Assembly (NCBI RefSeq): GCF_020184175.1
Contig: NC_065530.1
Location: 25,707,260 to 25,771,259, forward strand
Length of the DNA: 64,000 nucleotides
From: Aphis gossypii
Taxonomy: Eukaryota > Arthropoda > Insecta > Hemiptera > Aphididae
Direction: 5' to 3'
The first letter of the stretch is position 1; every line of letters starts with the position of its first letter. This document shows positions 1 through 11,986 of the stretch, piece by piece. The position numbers and the translations under genes were made by a program. The notes under the pieces are model-generated. The model searched no databases, was not told the origin of the DNA, and saw nothing but the letters and a program-made list of their open reading frames with translations.

Positions 1-454
1 TATAATTTGTTGCTGATTTAGTATCGTTAAATAATATTAATTATCGTTATAATGTTTTTTTTTTTTAAACTAAATACCTATTTCTTATCGAGTTTAAATA
101 TACAAGATAAAGAAAATCTATTGAATCAAACTAATACATTGAATGCAAAGAATACAGTAAATAAGAAGTTAGAAGTATAATCATACTGACATTGAAATAA
201 GCGTAATATAATCAATTTTTAGTGTAATAAATTACAAATATTCTTTACAGAAAACAGATTAATGAAAATGATGAATTTTAGAAAGGTTTAAAAACAATAG
301 TATTTCATAATTTTTTTATTCATTCTATACACAATTCTTGTGTAACCGAAAACACTATGCTATATTAGGTGCATTGTTTGTAGCAGTAATTTGGTACATT
401 TCCTTGACATTGTCAAAGACAATATAATATGGTGTTTTGCTTTATTGTTTTCAG

Positions 455-550
455 TGGTAGGAGAATTAATAAAAGAAAAACTCACTTCACCCAGCAGCAA
501 TATATTATTATCATCATCGACAGCGAAATATGGTACTGACGGTTTTCGAG
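455..550 (+). CDS. Internal exon of a probable phosphohexomutase (PGM3/AGM1-like)
   Basis: This 96-nt block is bounded by a pyrimidine-rich acceptor (TTTATTGTTTTCAG, ending at 454) and a consensus donor (CGAG|GTGAGT at 551). It begins two bases into a codon (TG), reads 31 codons without a stop, and ends one base into the next codon. The peptide begins VGELIKEKL and ends AKYGTDGFR. YGT[A/D/S]G[F/I/L]RG is the start of the N-terminal domain of alpha-D-phosphohexomutases; the YGTAGFR form marks phosphoacetylglucosamine mutase, which converts GlcNAc-6-P to GlcNAc-1-P for UDP-GlcNAc and chitin synthesis. That function comes from family knowledge; only the motif and splice sites are seen here. An upstream exon and the serine-loop exon (ASHNP) were not found in the window, so this could be a lone duplicated exon or part of a gene with very long introns. 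The frame stays open past the donor to 780, but that part is low-complexity and probably intronic. Confidence 0.42.
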
Positions 551-1960
551 GTGAGTTTTTTTTTAAGAAAACAGTGGTTTTAAATTCGTATCTCTCACAT
601 CTACGCATCCCTTTCTTTCTTTGTTGGGGTGTAGTAGTTATCATTTCACGCATTTCGCACATCGTGAATTACGATTGGAACAAGCTATCTCCGTATACTT
701 TAAAAATTAATGTTATGTTCAAACTCAATAGTGGAAGGGTTAATGGGAGGTTGGTTAAATTTTCATCTAACACACACTAGAAATGTCATTAATATTTGTG
801 TTTTTAAGTGCACCATTGTTATCATCTTGATTATAAAAAAAAATGTACGTTTGATTGGTTTAATTGTGCATTTGAGTGAATAAAGTTGTGATTTTAAAAT
901 CATATTATTATCTTGATGATATTATACTTACTGCCTTGTACTAACTTGTGATTGATTCTTATAAGTAATATATTTTATTTCTACTTAGTGAACCAATCAA
1001 CAAATATATTGAATTTTTAATTAAAATAATATTTTATCAATATTATTACAAAACATTTTATTAACCATCATGGTGATGTAAGGAATAAGGTTATGGTTTA
1101 AGCCGTTTAAGGTTCAATAATAATTATCCAACTTAACCCATCCCAAGATTAAAATCTTTTAAAATCATATTTTAACTGTTAGGGAAGTAATTGTGTACTT
1201 TTTCAAACATCAAAATTTATATAAAAAAAAAAAAAAAAACTCATTGCATCATATTTAAATGTGTAAATCAAAAATTAATTAAATTATTTTCTTGTTGCAT
1301 TTAAACTAATAACAAAATAATGTATCGTTCATAAAATCAAAAATAAATGTTAGTTATCAGTTTTATATTATATTTTATTAAATACAAAATATAAACATGG
1401 ACAGTTTTAGAAAAAAAATGCAAAAAAAAAGAGAATTAACATAAACTTATCATAGAAAATATTTATATGATAAATTATAAAATAAACGATAATTACAACG
1501 TTGTATAAAAATATAGTTTTAAGGTAACCATTTAATTATTTTATATCCATAAAAAAGATGTAGAAATAATAAATACTACCATTTAATATATTTATAATAC
1601 CATAAAAGTAAATATCAACTATAATTCAAATAAATTTATTATATTTTTTTTTTGGTTTTATAAAATATTTAATTTATGTTAAGTAATACTAATTGATGAT
1701 GTTATTCATAATTTTTATATTAATGTAAAAATATTTTTTTAAGAGTAACATAGTTATGTATAATGGTATTATAGATATTGATTAAAATAAGTTTATTAAA
1801 TAAAACACAATTACATAACAAAAGTCATGGATAGCTAAATGTGCAGCTACGTATATATTGATTTTTTAGAGTAAATCAACTTACGATTATTCACACTAAT
1901 TATTGTTAATACTATCCCAGTACAATTCCGGTACTTAAAAAGTTGGAAGCCTATTACAAA
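551..1960. other. AT-rich non-coding stretch
   Basis: Mostly A/T with homopolymer runs (poly-A near 1221-1239). Apart from the open frame running on to 780 from the exon before it, nothing coding, structured or repeated was recognised. If the 455-550 exon is real, this is its downstream intron. Confidence 0.5.
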
Positions 1961-2410
1961 GTAGATCGTTTATACTCTTTCATGTGATACTTCATTATTT
2001 TTCCTATTCTTTCCCACGACTCAGCACTTAATTCTGTTTTTCGTTCATCTTCCATCGACAACTATTTCGACAGAACCTCAAGACAAACCTGACTGACGAA
2101 TTACCTACATTGGTTATGTACAATTGACTACTATCCATCAAGGTAACGGACCTATTGGATGCCCTATTTTAAACTCAACAACTTTCAAAAACCAACAACT
2201 AACATAACAAAGAAGGTCAACTATATGTTTACTGATTAATACCATCGAAAGTTTGTTAAAAATCTTTCACAGAGAAATGTAACGTCAGCGATGAGGATAA
2301 CGGCCCAAATCCTGGAAATCAAACAGTTTCTAACAGCTTTATTTGAATACATAGATCGAACATTATATTTTGTAACTCCGCATATTGCGCATTTGCATAC
2401 ATTAAATAAA
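1961..2410. other. Island of higher complexity, unassigned
   Basis: This stretch is richer in G+C than its surroundings and has several partly open frames. One + frame after the acceptor-like TCTTTCACAG (ending near 2272) reads 23 codons to a stop near 2346 and is rich in codons with a purine first base; another + frame stays open for about 57 codons, and a - frame is also open. No frame stands out and no domain was recognised. It could be a terminal exon or a decayed transposon fragment. Confidence 0.15.
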
Positions 2411-5203
2411 GGAAAGAATATGATAATTTGTAAGTTATTATTGACTACTATCGTGATATAATAAAAAAATCGTTACGCTTTAACTTGTGTTATTAAGTAA
2501 TATTATGTATATGATTAAAGTTATATGAAAACGTTATTTATCAAAAATTAAACTTAACGCAATTAATTTATAGGTTGATGGAAATCGTATAAATTAATTA
2601 TATAATTATACATATTATTAAATATATTTATAATAAGTATGCTCTTGTGCATCGAAGATTAATTACATATTTTTAACTCATATAAAATGGTTTTTCAGTA
2701 TAAACAACAATAATAATATTATTCAAAGGCTTATATTAAAATATGTTTTATCTTTTGATTAATCTAAATAATTTGACTCAAGCAAAAAAAATGTACATTG
2801 ATTTTTGAAGAGACTTTCCATAAAAACAATATCGTTTGTCTCTGATTTTTAAAAATGGCAAACAAATAAATATTTACCAATAAAAAATGTCAATAATTCA
2901 AATAAGTACTATTTTAAATTACAATACCCAGTACTCTTAACTAATATTATAGAACTGAAGTGTTAATGTACGCGATTCATTGAATGTGTCTGCCTTTCAT
3001 TGGTGTCTTTATATTCCAATTCCATTAATACACAAATTTATTCTTCTTTATCTTTTTATTTTTTAAATTTAATTAAAAATGTACAAATGTTCTAATTGAA
3101 ATATTTACGAACCATTATATTATTTATAATATTAGATAATATTAATTCATATTTCAAGTTTATAGTTTTGAAGATGACAAAGTCAAAAACAATCTCACTA
3201 TTTTTTGATAAAAAATATTAAACTTAATCACAAGGGCTTTTATAATATATTCCTTATGACGAGGAAAATATCAATCATTATATTTGAGTTCTTTTTAAAG
3301 TTTTTAAGGTTTAAACGTTTGAATCTTAACCATTTTTATTGTATAATTAATTTAATTTTTAAACAGTTAAAATTATACAATTAAATATATATTTGTATTT
3401 TAAATATTTGTAGATGAATAAATACTTTGTATAATGTTGCATAATATTTCTTATTTTTGAAAAAAATTAACTTTTAATTTTAATTTTTATTGTTATAAAT
3501 TGAAATGCATTGATTTTTCTATGAGATCTATAGTATTCTACAATATAACTGTAATTTTTGTCAATAAAAATAATTGAGTAATATTTTATTTGTTTTGAAA
3601 TAAAAAATCTGCAATAAAAAACATTTATATAATGTAAATTATTTCGACTTCTATTTTATCAATTAAATAATTTTTAATTTTGATAGAAATAGGTAAAATA
3701 ATTAAAATGTACCTATTAGGTGTTAAATTTAACTAAAAATTACACTACATTAAAAAACTTTACTTTTGTCTTTAATATATACTTATGATAAATTGAAAAA
3801 TATTTATTAATTATACGAATGGAAAATAAATGTTGAAATAATTTCAAAGCAAAAACATTATACACAATATTATCTTAACGTTTAATGGAACAAAATGTTT
3901 GCAATATATATATTATCATTAAGTTTACAAACAATGTCCACTGTAATCCCTAAGTGGCAAAAGTGATTATAAGCTATTTCCATCAGCGGCAAAATTATTT
4001 GAAATGGAACATGATCGATATTGATAATATTGGTGTATACGAATTGAATACTTAAAGAGCTCGTGAAAAATAACTATGAAATGCAAAAAAAAAAAGATTG
4101 TGTGAAAAGCTTTAAAATTGGATTAAAAACATTTAATATTCTTTTTTTAACCCATATTATTTAAAATACATTATACCTAGTAATAATTTCTATAATTTTT
4201 AATAATAATCATTTGTTTCTTTGTAACGAAAAAAAAATATTTACAATTGCTGCAGCAATTATTATAACAGAGTTTTAATTATAAGCTACCAATATATTTT
4301 TAATATAAATTATAATTATAAAATATATTATTTTATACATTTTCTTGAAGCTGATGAACCTAATTTTAAAACTAAAATAGCATTTTTATGTATAAAAAAA
4401 ATGTATGCAATTACTAAATTCACATAACCGAATCGAAACTTAAACTGATGTCGATGATTTGTTAGGTGATTACTAATTATTAACTTCAAATAATAGTATA
4501 TGTGGTTAAATAAAAACACATACTTGCACTGCATTCTAATATTACATTATTGTATTTAGGTATTATTTAGTTTTTGAAGTTGTTTTGGAAAGTAAATTAA
4601 CGAATACAAATAAATAACTGATTCTTGACTTGTAAATAATAAATATCAATAAAGTATTGATTTGTATCTAAAAGTGTAGTTTATTGTCTATTTAAATGTA
4701 GATGTGGATATAGTTTATACAGGAGTAACTATTATTTTGGCATAAAATAAAAACAGAAAAAAAAATATTGTTCAACTTTTAACAATAAAAATAATATGGT
4801 ATTCTCATCAACATAACAATGGGAACTAGGGTTTTTATTTTCACAAAAAGAATGCTTTTATTGTAGGACTGTCATCGTAAAAAATAAATGATTGGAGCAA
4901 ATATTATTTTAAGTATACCATATGTATGCACTATCATAGCATAGTGTTAGTTGTAGTTGCGACAATAGTTAACACACTTTGTTGATTTATGCTTACATAA
5001 TATATTATAAATACAGCTACTATTTGTAAAAATGGTCCACGAGGTAGTTTTATTCGTTTTCTTTGATTATCTTTAATACATAATAATATTTTTATTTACA
5101 CAAAAAAACTTTAATTCTAAAGAAGAATAAAAATTATTAATCTATAGTTAAATATTTAGTTCAGTCAACTCTTTAATGCAACATCATATAAACAATTAAT
5201 ATC
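2411..5203. other. AT-rich non-coding stretch
   Basis: No supported gene was found. The only structure noticed is a 16-bp perfect palindrome, AATTGCTGCAGCAATT, at 4245-4260; about one palindrome of that length is expected by chance in a window this size. Confidence 0.5.
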
Positions 5204-5205
5204 AT

Positions 5206-5244
<39 letters not shown>

Positions 5245-5245
5245 T
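5204..5245. repeat. Compound (CA)n(TA)n microsatellite
   Basis: About ten CA units run directly into about ten TA units, seen directly in the sequence. Confidence 0.95.
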
Positions 5246-6089
5246 ATATTTTGTAAATTCTGTAAAAATTAGTCTATAGTATTAAAATTGAAATTTTAAC
5301 ACATACGTCTTACACATTTGTAAAACATCAATTTATTTTTAAATGTTCGTGTTTTAACGAAGTTAAACAAAAATATATATCTTTAAATGCATGTAAAATC
5401 GATTTATGAAGAACTTTATTTTTTATTTTCAGCATTATTATTGAAGACTAAACAAATTGCTTAAAATAATAAAAATATTTCAAATGATTACAAAATAATA
5501 ATAGTCATAGCTTATAATGAATCCATATATTTTTTGAAAATTGTGTAAGTATAGAAAATGATAATTTAATAACGAGATTGGAAAATACATTTTTTATTCC
5601 AAATTTATAAATTTAATATCTGATGTTAAATTTTAAATATTTTAGTTCATGAATCTTTGCTACTATATGGTGAGTTAACCCATTTATATTAATATAGACA
5701 TATTGTATTATTACATTAGAATTTGACACCAAAAACCGCGTGAAAAATATACTTAAGAAAAATTCGAGTATAATGTATAATGTATAGATCAGTAATCCAT
5801 TTTATTGTTAAGTTAAGATTAAATTGTTGTTTTATTAAATAATTGACGTCTAAATATTCAATTTTTTGTAAATTATTCCTATTTCTTTATATCAGTTAAA
5901 ATCTTTTTAATTTCGATACAAAATGTATCGTTTTTTATTATTTTTATTTTTTGAACGTAAACATTTTTTTAATCATACGTCAATCAATCGATGGCACATA
6001 ATATTAATATGGTGGTCAGTAGATATTAAGGTCTCAGATTAAATTTACAAAAATTAAAACCCTTCGATTAAAACAAAGAAATAAATATG
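5246..6089. other. AT-rich non-coding stretch
   Basis: No supported feature. A 24-nt block at about 5645-5668 lies between an AG and GTGAGT, but the acceptor is weak, so no exon is called. Confidence 0.5.
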
Positions 6090-6638
6090 TGTTAAAATTA
6101 TTCCTCTTTGCTGACGCAGCGTTTTCCGTGCATATTGTTACGGAAATTTCAACGGCCGTCGTCTTATTGTATACGGAACCAACGCGTAAGTCGATTACTG
6201 TCTCACCAGCATTAGGCTGGCGCGCATTGAACCATAAATAAAAAAATATTATATATCTACCTAATGGGATCGCGTTGTGTTGTTGTTGTAGTGTTCTCGG
6301 GTCACACTTAGAACTATTACTGATGTCTTGGCGAGGATCGTACCGTGGAATGCGGGCGGCAGCGGAAATGTTTATTGTTTTACTTTTTCGCCAAAGCTTA
6401 ACGCAGACCAGACACAACACCCCTTCTCGCCCAAAGTTTAGCTAACCTACTATACACCCTTCTCATATACCGCTGCAGCTGCACTGGCCACGTGTGTGTT
6501 TAATGTGTATATTTACTCGAAAATAAAAAAATGCAATGTTGGAGCGAATGTGTGTGTGTGTGTGTGTGCGTGATACAGAGAGAGAGAGAGAGAGAGAAAA
6601 GAAAAAGAGAGAGAGTGAGATAAAAATGCAGACAAAGA
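6090..6638 (+). promoter_or_regulatory. CpG-rich island upstream of a candidate TATA box
   Basis: GC and CpG rise abruptly here compared with the flanks. The island contains the GT and GA tracts described separately and ends at a TATATAAA motif. A - strand open frame spans 6034-6420, but its composition is irregular and no domain was seen, so it is treated as a by-product of higher GC. The most economical reading is the proximal promoter of a + strand transcript starting near 6670. Purine-rich GAGA tracts just upstream of insect promoters often bind GAGA-type factors (established knowledge; no binding shown). Confidence 0.35.
6549..6615. repeat. Compound (GT)n and (GA)n microsatellite
   Basis: A GT tract (about 6549-6568) is followed by a GA tract (about 6577-6597) and a shorter, interrupted GA stretch. 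On the + strand it precedes the candidate TATA box by roughly 25-60 bp, so it may be regulatory as well as a simple repeat. Confidence 0.95.
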
Positions 6639-6646
6639 TATATAAA
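6639..6646 (+). promoter_or_regulatory. Candidate TATA box
   Basis: TATATAAA sits just downstream of the GA tract and at the edge of a CpG-rich block, which would place a start site near 6670. No TCAGT initiator is seen at that distance, so the call rests on context. Confidence 0.3.
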
Positions 6647-6669
6647 CGGCGTAGGAAATGAGATAAAAT

Positions 6670-7050
6670 ATATAGCTTCGGGCGAACGTAACTTCATCGT
6701 AATAACATTACGCTACCGCGGTCACCGTATCCGTTGCCTCCGCGTGTGTTATGAGTGAGTGTGATGCATTGCGACGGCATCGGCGAATCCACTCATCCGC
6801 TCTCTCGTTCGTCGTTGTCGTTGTTAAAGGCTGGCCGGAGGCGTACGTATGGCCCACCGAAACAGGATTGCCAATAATTGGATGTATTGTATAGACCGCA
6901 CATCGACTTAACGAGACGCGACCTTTGGCAGGTGAACGCGGAAAGAATCGTTCACCATTTGGTTTTCGTGTCGCGTTTTCGGTCCTTCCGGTTCACCACC
7001 ACGAGTAAACACGGATTAGTTGCGGACCCGATACCATTGCCCGTTGGCTT
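6670..7050 (+). other. Candidate first exon, mostly 5' UTR
   Basis: A GC- and CpG-rich block ends at a consensus donor, CTT|GTAAGT (GT at 7051-7052), after which the sequence returns at once to AT-rich DNA. It lies downstream of a candidate TATA box. The only noticeable + frame inside is a 47-codon open frame from ATG at 6751 to TAG at 6892, which could be an upstream ORF; its first-position purine bias is weak. I infer a non-coding first exon of a + strand gene whose coding exons are distant. RNA or cap data would settle this. Confidence 0.35.
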
Positions 7051-7554
7051 GTAAGTGTTGTGTGTTGTATTTACTCCAGTTATGACGTTCATAAAATATA
7101 GAACACTCTCATTTCCTGGTTGTGTTTTCGTTTTCCAATAACCTATTTTAGAGTCTTTTCATTCTTCTATTATTTCGCTCTTCTCTCCTAAATATTGGAA
7201 AAACTGGCTAGTCCTTATCCTATACACCCACAAAGATCTGTTTCCCAACCTCTTATATACTCAAAGCAGTTATTTTAGTATCATTCTCTAGTCTGTCTAT
7301 CCATATCACCTATATATAAAGTAAGTTGTATAATATAAATTTTATTCAAGGTTTAAGTACATTTTTTTTTTTTTTAAATAATTGGAAAAATAATATTTTG
7401 TTTTATAATGTGTGCCACATATCGTTAAATATCGTTAAGATTTTCCTCATGGTCATAGATAAATCAATCAGAAATATTCATTGTTAATTCATTTTTTTTT
7501 CTAAGTATAATATTATATATTGGGAATTTGAATTAAAATAAAAATAATCGGTAA

Positions 7555-8450
7555 GTGCCAAGTGGGTACCGCTCTGCTGTATCATTGTATACGAAAAACG
7601 ATTCTGAACGAAGATGATTTGTTAGCCTAGGATATAATTTCCAGTGGTTGGTAAAAAAAGTGGTTTATGTTTAAATGGCCTGAATACGCAAAAATTTAAG
7701 TTCATTTATAATTATTGTAAGCTAAACTCATGAAAAATCTTGTATTAAATTTTCAACTCTTAGCTACTTTTACAACAATTTTTATAAATTATATCTACAA
7801 AATAATTTGCAAATATTCATGGTTTTGACCAATTTTTGTCAATAATTGAACTTCAAATGCTAATAAAAAAAACTGTGCCTATGTATTCTTATTATTTTTT
7901 AATCACTATAAGAATAACTTATTAGAAACTTTGTATTAAATTTTCATGTATTTTGATTAGGCCAAAAAAAATTTTATCGACACTTCAAAAAAAATTCTCA
8001 CAAAAATCGATAATATCAGTGGTCTATAATTAATAACTTTAAAAAAAGTCAACATTTTTTGAAAATTTAACTATATAACCCTAACATAAAAATTTGGTGA
8101 GAATTTCAAGTATTTACAGTTATTATTTTTTGAATTACAGTAAAATAAAATTATTGATTTTTTCAAAAACTGGTTTTGCGTAAAAATTTCTGTTTTTCTG
8201 TTACTTTTTTAGGGTTTTTCTTGACGCTTTTGAAACCTATTGGAAATTTTTTACTTTTGATCCCCCAAAGTACCAACTAGATTTACTTACCTATCAGAAA
8301 CAAGGCTGAGTCTAAAAATCGAAGCACTTTTATTGCTCCAAAACGTGATGACAGACACAAAAATAAATAAAAAAAAAACACACATCATTGTAAAATCAAT
8401 ACATTTATCACTCCGTTCAAAATCTAAAATTTCATATTTGAAATTGTTTT
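7555..8450 (-). mobile_element. Interspersed repeat family R1, single-unit copy, reverse orientation
   Basis: On the - strand this matches the larger copy at 38085-39566 nearly end to end. Shared landmarks are the terminal GTGGGTACCGCTCTGCT-like block (7563-7579), the ATACGAAAAACGATTCT block, the GTGGTTTATGTTTAAATGG block and the far-end TTCAAAATCTAAA block. The copy has only one of the two internal units of about 530 bp and lacks about 60 bp near the GTACCGCTCTGCT end. No transposase frame is present, so it is non-autonomous. The superfamily is not identified; no terminal inverted repeats or target duplications could be fixed by eye. Confidence 0.75.
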
Positions 8451-11121
8451 TTATTTTTTATCATAATTTGAAGTCTTCATTTTACGTCAAATAACTCATG
8501 ATAGAGGTACAACACTAATATCTTTATCACAAGAACCTATTATGTCATTAATTATTAATTAGTCAAATGTAAATAAAACAATCCTTAATAATAACCACCA
8601 TTTCCCACATATCGCGGTGAAATAGAAATAAAAATCACAAAACACACTAGAACAATTTAATATATAGACATATAAAGTGCTTATCTCAGGTAAACATAAA
8701 ATATACCGACTCGATCATTTATCTTGTACCCATATATTTTTGGTAAAGTGCATGCGGGAAAAATAGAATGGTAAGACAGATTCAAACAAATTAGTGAAAT
8801 GGAACAGGCAACAAAATCATGCACAGATGAATAACAGTTTTTATTCTTTACGGAAAGTTTGAAAGAAAAACGTCGTCACCAAGAGTTTCAAAAAAGTTCA
8901 CGCACATTTTGTGTTCTGCATAACAATCAATTACGATAAAGTTTTTGTGTAAATTAAAAAGTTTAATGTGCGTATTAAATAAATATAATTTACCCGTTTA
9001 TAAACTACAGTTTATACTTGTGGTTTTTGTGGCACCGAGAAAGTGTATAATAATATGTTTCTTATATTGATAATAATTTTGGAAAAAAATTCAGAATAGA
9101 GTATAAATCGTATTTATGTGGTTTTTTATTACAACATTCTAATAAACAACAAATTTTAAATTACAAATTACCAACTAAATTATTAAAAATAGTTTAATAT
9201 TAACAATAGTTTTATTGAATTTCAAACTTATTAAATAAGTATAGAGTATAGACCTTAGTAGTTGGAAAACTGAATATTTAACACGGTCATGTAGAATAGT
9301 AAATGTTCACCTTATTTGATTTCAAATAAAATACATGCATTGGATAACCGATGAAAAATAAGATTATAAAAACCAATTTATTTTTAGATTAAGACATTCA
9401 ACTACATAGATTTAAAAAAATAATAATTTAATATTATTCTCAGGTTGTCTCGGATTCACCATTTCTTTTATAAGGTGTTAAATAATAAACATAATAAAGT
9501 GGGAAATTGTTTTAATAAATTACAAGTATGTGCATTTTTTTTGTTCAGTGTTAAGGTATTTTTCGCAAAATATTTGTATGTAAAAATATAAATAAATAAG
9601 AAATTTAATGCAAATGTTACTTTTGTAAATATAATTTCATTATTTTTTTGGTAATTTAATCAATTAATCGACAGTCAAGAAGATTAAACTGGGTGTCAAA
9701 ATCAAGAAAAATCATAAACATTTTTTAAATTTTAATTATTTGTTATTAATAAAACGATGATTAGTATAAAAATGTGTATAGAAATTTCATATCATATTCC
9801 AAAAAATATAAAATAAATTATTTTTTTATAAACTAAGTATAAGTTTGAATTGTTTTTTCAATTATTATAATGTTATTAATTATTATTTTTGAATTATTTA
9901 TTTGTGTTCTGGTGTAAATATATAATTTATTATTGTATTCATACAAAAGTTATGTATAATATTTCATGAAACACGATGTATGGTAATAAGGTAAAATGTT
10001 TCTGAATTTTGGAAGCTATTATAGTTGTCTAGGAAAATATGTTCGTGTTACCTTTTGTAAAGATAAAAGAGAGCCTTCTAAACCACCCACAATGTACGTG
10101 CACCAGATGTGTAATTCTGGGTCACTGATGGGGTAAACATTAATTAACCACAAGCCACGGCCAATCAGTACGCAAGGCCGACTCCAACCATATAAACGTA
10201 TATGGGCTGGAAATCCGCACTTACCTAAACCAGGTAATTTAATTTAATACGTAGACACTATAATTCAAAAACAAACGAGTTCTTGTTAGCAAAAATATTC
10301 TCCTTAATATTTAAAATAAACAACTTAAATAACTGTTTTACTAAATAAATATGATTTTATTTTAATTTTAATTTTAATCAAAATACAATATGCCTTCCTA
10401 TAATACGAGTATATCGGAAATTCGTTTTAAATAAAACCTTGTCCAATTTATAAATAATTTATTTGATAAAATAAAAAATCCAATAAATGAGTTATTTTAA
10501 TGTAACTATGCTATATTATACCCTTGGATACTCTATCTTAACACAAATATATCTATTATTAACATGATAACCAATGAATTTTATATCAATGACTTTGATT
10601 ATCAATAACGTTTAATTTACATTTACATAATATTATGCATACAGTTTGCCTTTTTGTATTACTAAAGGAGAATGGTTAAATAAATTATAGGTCTGAAACA
10701 TGCATATAAAATATAACTTTGGGTATCGATTGAAATTAATATTTCTACGTATTTCAATGATTTTTAGCAGATCAGTTAATCGCATAGATTGTATAATACT
10801 GTTAATATTTATATGTTGTTAACTTAAATATTCTCAGATTTCATCACATATTATAATAGTATAGGTACGTTATACAAGTATTATGTAAGTACTACATACA
10901 TGTTCTCATATTGAATTTATTGAATGATTGTAAAATATCAACAGATTTATTTTACCAACAACGTTTCCCGTAATGGGCATGTTTTTTTAGAGTTTTATAG
11001 TGTTAATAGTGTGCGATAAGCGTTTTGTAGAAACTCGAATGTGTATCATGTAGTATGTATGTTACCTTACGAACATTTCGATTATCTGTAAGTTCTTCCG
11101 CTTTGCATGAATCAACGCAAA
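8451..11121. other. AT-rich stretch with one small complex island
   Basis: Mostly low-complexity AT-rich DNA. An island at about 10060-10245 has higher GC, a CCAAT motif, a TATAAA (10191-10196) and a possible donor CCAG|GTAATT near 10235, but no TCAGT initiator at a fitting distance. No gene is called. Confidence 0.4.
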
Positions 11122-11147
11122 GTATATATATATATATATATATATAC
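11122..11147. repeat. (TA)n microsatellite
   Basis: About 13 uninterrupted TA units, seen directly. Confidence 0.95.
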
Positions 11148-11745
11148 AATATACATATATACGTGTGTGTATGTTTATATTAAAAAAGAAATATATACAT
11201 CGTTTATAGTAAAATACGTATGTGCACGAGACGCTTATAATATATTTTGGATTCGCTGTGATAGAACGAAACGACCGTTAATATGATGTACGTGGAACAT
11301 TGTAGGCAAAGTAAGGTGATGAGATACGCACACACATTATAAAATAGTTCTTTGTATTATATAGGTAGTTTGTTTTCGTTTGTTCTAGTTTATACGAATC
11401 GTTTGTTCCCTTTAAAGGGAGAGATTGAAATTTAGTTTTTTTATCTAAGGCGCTTTCGAATTTGCTTTTCGTTCCAGTGCTCTAGGACACCATTAATAAT
11501 TATACAATTTGTATGGAAATATTACAACATAAGTACCACTAACTGACTGATCACACTGTAATCGAAGTAAAATGTGCGATCACCAACGAACGGAGCTTTG
11601 CGGTAAAACGTAAACATATATGTAGGTAGTGTAATATGGTATATCTATAATGATTTGTGTTGTTAGACTTCAATGAGTTTGAACTGGCAGAGCCTGAATG
11701 GACGAATAACTATAATATTATGTTTCAATGACCGTAACAGAACAT

Positions 11746-11982
11746 TTAATCACTCGATTCCGGCCATTTTATTATGACTAAGACATCGTTATTGATTGTA
11801 TCAGACGAGAAGAGTTTAGAATTAAGACGAATAATATTAGACGTTTCCGCCGTTTTGGGTGCACCCATATCATCCGTCAGTATACTCCCACATTGTAAAG
11901 AATTGCACAGTTGCACGGTATGGCCTATAATGGCCTCAATGGACCACAACCGATCGACAACATTATATACATTTTCAGCATA
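11746..11982 (-). CDS. Candidate terminal coding exon, unknown protein
   Basis: On the - strand an AG acceptor (ATTCAG, ending at 11983) is followed by 78 codons without a stop, ending in TAA at 11746-11748. The peptide begins YAENVYNVVDRLWSIEAI, passes through HTVQLCNSLQCGSIL, and ends IIKWPESSD. About two thirds of codons start with a purine, a normal coding bias that this genome's background lacks, and the amino-acid mix looks like a soluble protein. A + strand frame (11774-11986) is also open but has weaker bias. The pyrimidine tract before the acceptor is poor because it lies in a TA microsatellite. I do not recognise the family. It could be the last exon of a gene lying to the right, or a decayed fragment. 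Confidence 0.33.
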   Translation of the reverse strand, partial: YAENVYNVVDRLWSIEAIIGHTVQLCNSLQCGSILTDDMGAPKTAETSNIIRLNSKLFSSDTINNDVLVIIKWPESSD

Positions 11983-11986
11983 CTGA

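Noticed and set aside
360..662. Minus-strand 100-codon frame over the phosphohexomutase-like exon
   Set aside because: Opposite-strand shadow of the better supported + strand exon.
551..780. Continuation of the + open frame past the 455-550 exon
   Set aside because: It follows a consensus donor and becomes low-complexity and hydrophobic; better explained as intron.
2250..2350. NPG-containing peptide considered as a 2A-like or LINE N-terminal motif
   Set aside because: The D-x-E-x-NPGP pattern is not met and no reverse transcriptase or endonuclease frame follows.
5645..5668. 24-nt block between AG and GTGAGT, considered a microexon
   Set aside because: Acceptor lacks a convincing pyrimidine tract and branch point; not supported by neighbours.
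6500..6697. Minus-strand frame with S/L and H/T tracts
   Set aside because: Produced by the GA and GT microsatellites.
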